A stretch of 7,890 nucleotides of DNA, taken from positions 1 to 7,890 of the forward strand of contig JAECRW010000069.1 of the NCBI GenBank assembly GCA_016294985.1, given 5' to 3'. The notes beneath the pieces were generated by a model. The model made no database searches, was not told where the DNA came from, and was given only the letters and a program-made list of their open reading frames with translations. Positions 4,511 to 7,890 of the stretch are shown one piece after another (position 1 is the stretch's first letter; the number at the start of each line of letters is the position of its first letter). The position numbers were made by a program, and so were the translations under genes. The DNA is from Candidatus Sifarchaeum marinoarchaea (GTDB lineage: Archaea > Asgardarchaeota > Sifarchaeia > Borrarchaeales > Borrarchaeaceae).

Positions 4511-7500
4511 CTAACTATAGAGATCTTGTGAGATATGCTTTCTTAAAGGATATTTGCTTTTCTGAATTTCTGGAACCTGTCTTCTGAACTTATTAATTTG
4601 TTCCTCTGATAGAGTGGGTTCAATTTTCGATAATGCTTCGAGGAAGTCATCCATAGAGAGACTTGGGCTTCTTTTCCGCACCTGTTTTGTAAATGAAATA
4701 CGCAAGGCTTCTCTGCACAGTTTCTCAAGATCCGCTCCAGTGAAATATTTTGTTTTCTTAGCGAGTTCTATAAAATCAACATCCTTTTCAAGATCTAGTT
4801 TTTTAGTCTTGATCTCTAGTATCTCTCTGCGATCTTCAGCATTAGGTGCTGGAACAGGTAAAATATATTCAATTCTGTTGAGGTTCTTAAGTACTTCAGG
4901 AATACCCGCTAGATCAATGGTTTCACATAGAACTATAAGGGGTGTCTCTTTTGGTATTTTTTCTAGTTCTGAGGCTATAAACAAAGCAATATCTTGCGTA
5001 GTGAGTGATTTAGTTGATTCCAAATCATCTAAGGCAATGATACTTGGTGCTACTTTTTCGGCGTCACGAAGCATATCACTAAACTTGTTAAATCCATCGA
5101 CGGCAATCTTCAATTCCAAAGCTGAGAATTTAAAGAAGTTCACTTTCGCGTCTCTAACAGCTGCTTTGATCAATAATGTCTTTCCACAGCCTGGTGGTCC
5201 GAATAAAATCACACCGCCTCCCGAAGATAGTCCAGAAGTGCGTATTTCGTCAAAATGTTGTACTAGGAAACCTACATAATTCTTTAGGAAATCTTTAACT
5301 TCAGATACTCCACCAATATCATCCCACGTGACATCTTCCCAGACTTTCTGCTTACTTATTGATATCAACTGTCTTTCAAATCGCTCTTGTGCCTCTTCGA
5401 AAAGTCTAATATCCTCTTCAGACAATCCTGGTTTGGTAATAGTTAACTGGTCGAGTAAATCATCCATTTTCACTTTTCTGAACCCTGAAGTTAGTGCTTC
5501 TATAGCAACAGCACGTCTGGTTTGATTGCAAATATACTCGATCTCAGCACCAGTGTATTTCTCTGTTTTGAGTGCCAATATATCAAAATCCACATCTTTC
5601 GCCAAAGGCATGTTTCTCGTATGCACTTTAAAGATCGCCTTTCGTGCTTGTAAATCAGGGGGACCTATTCCTATCCTTTCATCAAGTCTTCCTGGTCTCA
5701 AAAAGGCGGGGTCAAGATCTTGAGGACGATTTGTTGCCCCAATTACCAGCACTCTATCCTCAGGTTTTAACTCACTCAGTTCAGTAAGCAAGGTAGAGAC
5801 TACTGTTTTATGCCCAGAAAAGCCAGTTCCTATCGCTTCCCTGCGTACAAAAAGACCCTCTAGTTCATCAAAGAAAAGAATTGTCGGGGGGTTTCTCCGT
5901 GCCTGAACAAATAAATCATGAATTTGTTTCTCGGTCTCTCCGTACCATTTAGACATCATTATGCCAGCTGAGATCACCTTCATATTTGCCTCTGTCTCTG
6001 CTGCTAAAACTTTTGAAAGGTAACTCTTACCGCAGCCTGGAGGACCATATAAAAGTAAACCTTTAGGTGGCTTGAGACCGTACCTTTCTAACAACTCTTC
6101 AGATTCAAGGATCTTTACAAGGTTTTTCATATACTCTTTTACTTCATTGTAGCCCCCAAAGTCATCCCACGTTAAGATTTTTTCTTTCTCAACAATCTTC
6201 TTTGGAGCATATTTTCGCCTTCCAAACCTCTCTTGTGCTTCATTAAACTGCCTAACGTCATCTTCAGTTAATCCTGGCTTTGCTTGCAGGATTTGATTGA
6301 GGAAATCTTCCATTTTGATTTTTCTAAAGCCAGATTTCAATGCCTCTTTGGCAACAGCTTTTCGTGCTGTGTCACAAATAAATGCTATTTCAGCCCCTGT
6401 GAACATATCTGTTTTCTCTGCTAACATATCAAAACTTACATCATCATCTAAGGGCATATCTTTAGCATGAACTTCAAATATTCTTTTTCTTGCTTCAAGA
6501 TCTGGAAGTCCTATGCCAATCAGTTCATCGAATCGTCCCGGACGCAAAAAGGCAACATCCACATCTTGTGGTCTATTGGTTGCGCCAATCACGATAACTC
6601 TATCTTCTGGAGTTAAGTTCGAAAGCTCTTGAAGGAACACAGAAACGATTCTACTGTGAACCGGGGATGCTTCACCTCTAGTTTGAAATAATCCCTCCAA
6701 TTCGTCAAAGAAAATAATACTTGGTGGATCAACCTTTGCTGTCGCAAATAACTCAGTAATATTTTGCTCTGCTTCTCCGTACCACTTCGACAAGAGTGAG
6801 CCCGCGGTTACACTATGAAAATTCGCCTTCGTGATAGAAGCCAACACATTAACAAAATATGTTTTTCCGCATCCAGGCGGCCCATAGAGGATTATTCCAT
6901 TAGGTGGTTTCAAATTATATTGAGAGACAGTTTCAGTTTCTTCCTCTAATACCGCCAAAACATCTTTTAACTGTTCTTTTACGTCTTCGTAGCCTCCTAT
7001 GTCATCCCACGTTAACTTTTTCTCTCTTTTCCTTCTTAATTCTTCTTCCATGGCGCCCCAACGTTTGGCTGCTTGCTCATATTGAGATATTAACGCATTT
7101 GATAGTGAGGGAACAACATCTTTAATCTGACGTACGAGCTGTTCCATAGTTATTTCGACAGGTTGAGGTTCTTTAAATGAAATTTCTAGCCATTCAAGTT
7201 CTAAGTTTCTAATGAACTTTTTAATATCTAAAACTGAGAAGTCTCGTGTGAGTTCTGCTAACCGGCCAAAATCAACATCTGCTGCGAGGGGGCGACTTTT
7301 TAGGAGTTTGCGAATGATCTTTTCTCGCTCTTGAAGTGTAGGTGGCGGAACATACAATATCTCAGGAATGTAATCTTGTTTGAGTAACGTCCGCAAAATA
7401 AGTTTTGGGTTGTCTGTCGCCATTATTAAAACGACTGGACTTGGTAGTTCTTCTAGGGTTTCTATGGAATCCATAAGTACTAACACAGGATCACGTGCCA

Positions 7501-7890
7501 GTGGCAGGGATCGCTGCTGGAAATATTCGACAGGCTGGGCAACCATATCAACTTCGTCTAGAAATATGATTGTTGGCTCCGTGGCTTCTTGAACAATTGT
7601 TTTTAGTCTATCAATTTCCCTAGGTATTAGAGTCTCTAAATGAGCACCAATTTCGTGGGCTAAGACTTTGGATAAGCGAGCTTTACCGCAGCCGTCAGGG
7701 CCAAACAGTAGGATAACTTTTTGAGGTAAGACTCCGACTGTTGAATATTTTTGATAAAACAGGAGTGGATGTTGAACTTTTTGTATGAGTTCACGTTTAA
7801 CGACATCTAATCCGACGATTTCATTCCATTTGCCTTCGCTATGAGCTCGAGTTGGATCATAAATATATTCACATTTCCTCCAAATCTTAG
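4511..7890 (-). CDS. Cdc48/p97-type ATPase with at least four tandem AAA+ modules (5' end beyond window)
   Basis: The frame is open to the right edge, leaving 1125 complete codons (residue 1 = 7886-7888). The Met codon at 7546 is not a start: it lies directly after Walker B (FLDEVD) of the first module. Each module opens with a Trp-x-(D/E)-(I/F)-(V/G)-G linker as in p97/VAT. M1 (about 20-274): Walker A GPDGCGKA with Lys69, Walker B Asp111-Glu112; pore-loop segment and arginine fingers absent. M2 (about 292-557): GPPGCGKT with Lys342, FFDE 393-396, sensor Asn438, RPGR 449-452, pore loop KWYGE. M3 (about 572-839): GPPGCGKS with Lys621, FFDE 672-675, Asn720, RPGR 731-734, KWYGE. M4 (about 853-1104): GPPGCGKT with Lys903, but Walker B ends Asp954-Asp955, and sensor 1 and one arginine finger are altered. 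The C-terminus is DLYS, an HbYX-type tail. Known relatives unfold or remodel proteins as hexamers; Cdc48 has two modules, so a four-module chain is unusual. Substrate and oligomeric state are unknown. Confidence 0.95.
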   Translation of the reverse strand, partial: KIWRKCEYIYDPTRAHSEGKWNEIVGLDVVKRELIQKVQHPLLFYQKYSTVGVLPQKVILLFGPDGCGKARLSKVLAHEIGAHLETLIPREIDRLKTIVQEATEPTIIFLDEVDMVAQPVEYFQQRSLPLARDPVLVLMDSIETLEELPSPVVLIMATDNPKLILRTLLKQDYIPEILYVPPPTLQEREKIIRKLLKSRPLAADVDFGRLAELTRDFSVLDIKKFIRNLELEWLEISFKEPQPVEITMEQLVRQIKDVVPSLSNALISQYEQAAKRWGAMEEELRRKREKKLTWDDIGGYEDVKEQLKDVLAVLEEETETVSQYNLKPPNGIILYGPPGCGKTYFVNVLASITKANFHSVTAGSLLSKWYGEAEQNITELFATAKVDPPSIIFFDELEGLFQTRGEASPVHSRIVSVFLQELSNLTPEDRVIVIGATNRPQDVDVAFLRPGRFDELIGIGLPDLEARKRIFEVHAKDMPLDDDVSFDMLAEKTDMFTGAEIAFICDTARKAVAKEALKSGFRKIKMEDFLNQILQAKPGLTEDDVRQFNEAQERFGRRKYAPKKIVEKEKILTWDDFGGYNEVKEYMKNLVKILESEELLERYGLKPPKGLLLYGPPGCGKSYLSKVLAAETEANMKVISAGIMMSKWYGETEKQIHDLFVQARRNPPTILFFDELEGLFVRREAIGTGFSGHKTVVSTLLTELSELKPEDRVLVIGATNRPQDLDPAFLRPGRLDERIGIGPPDLQARKAIFKVHTRNMPLAKDVDFDILALKTEKYTGAEIEYICNQTRRAVAIEALTSGFRKVKMDDLLDQLTITKPGLSEEDIRLFEEAQERFERQLISISKQKVWEDVTWDDIGGVSEVKDFLKNYVGFLVQHFDEIRTSGLSSGGGVILFGPPGCGKTLLIKAAVRDAKVNFFKFSALELKIAVDGFNKFSDMLRDAEKVAPSIIALDDLESTKSLTTQDIALFIASELEKIPKETPLIVLCETIDLAGIPEVLKNLNRIEYILPVPAPNAEDRREILEIKTKKLDLEKDVDFIELAKKTKYFTGADLEKLCREALRISFTKQVRKRSPSLSMDDFLEALSKIEPTLSEEQINKFRRQVPEIQKSKYPLRKHISQDLYS

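Noticed and set aside
4614..5279. 221-codon plus-strand open frame
   Set aside because: It lies wholly antisense to AAA+ module 4, whose motifs are unmistakable. The product is Ser-rich with no recognisable motif.

Overview
The window looks archaeal. It is AT-rich, and two genes have archaeal-style TATA boxes about 25 bases ahead of plausible transcription starts, followed by Shine-Dalgarno sites. GTG and TTG starts occur, a T-tract sits downstream of one gene, and the largest gene is a Cdc48/p97-type AAA+ ATPase ending in a proteasome-docking-like tail. The phylum cannot be fixed from sequence reading alone. An uncultivated AT-rich lineage (Asgard, TACK or similar) is a guess.

Layout from left to right. 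A small predicted coiled-coil protein (+, 96-335) lies at the left edge, and its frame stays open to the edge. Two minus-strand genes follow, a calcineurin-like metallophosphoesterase (2246-1275) and a nucleotidyltransferase-fold protein (1245-403), close enough to be an operon. A 368-base divergent intergenic region (2247-2614) carries a promoter for each direction, two inverted repeats and four copies of CTTGAA spaced about 40 bases apart. To its right is an orotate phosphoribosyltransferase (pyrE, +, 2615-3364), then an 8-helix membrane protein built from two copies of a 4-helix unit (+, 3491-4348). A 162-base gap between converging genes holds a T-tract for each strand. The rest, 4511 to the right edge, is one minus-strand gene.

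That last gene is the most interesting item. At least 1125 residues are visible and the start lies beyond the window. The visible part contains four tandem AAA+ modules of the Cdc48 type, against the usual two. The two inner modules have every catalytic element I can check and a KWYGE pore loop. The outer two are degenerate in different ways: the first lacks the pore-loop segment and the Walker A Thr/Ser, and the last has an Asp for the Walker B Glu and has lost sensor 1 and one arginine-finger residue. The chain ends in Leu-Tyr-Ser, matching the HbYX motif used by archaeal and eukaryotic ATPases to dock on the 20S proteasome.

I see no mobile element, CRISPR array, rRNA or tRNA. The genes do not form one obvious pathway. 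The phosphoesterase/nucleotidyltransferase pair and the tetra-AAA protein are the parts worth following up.
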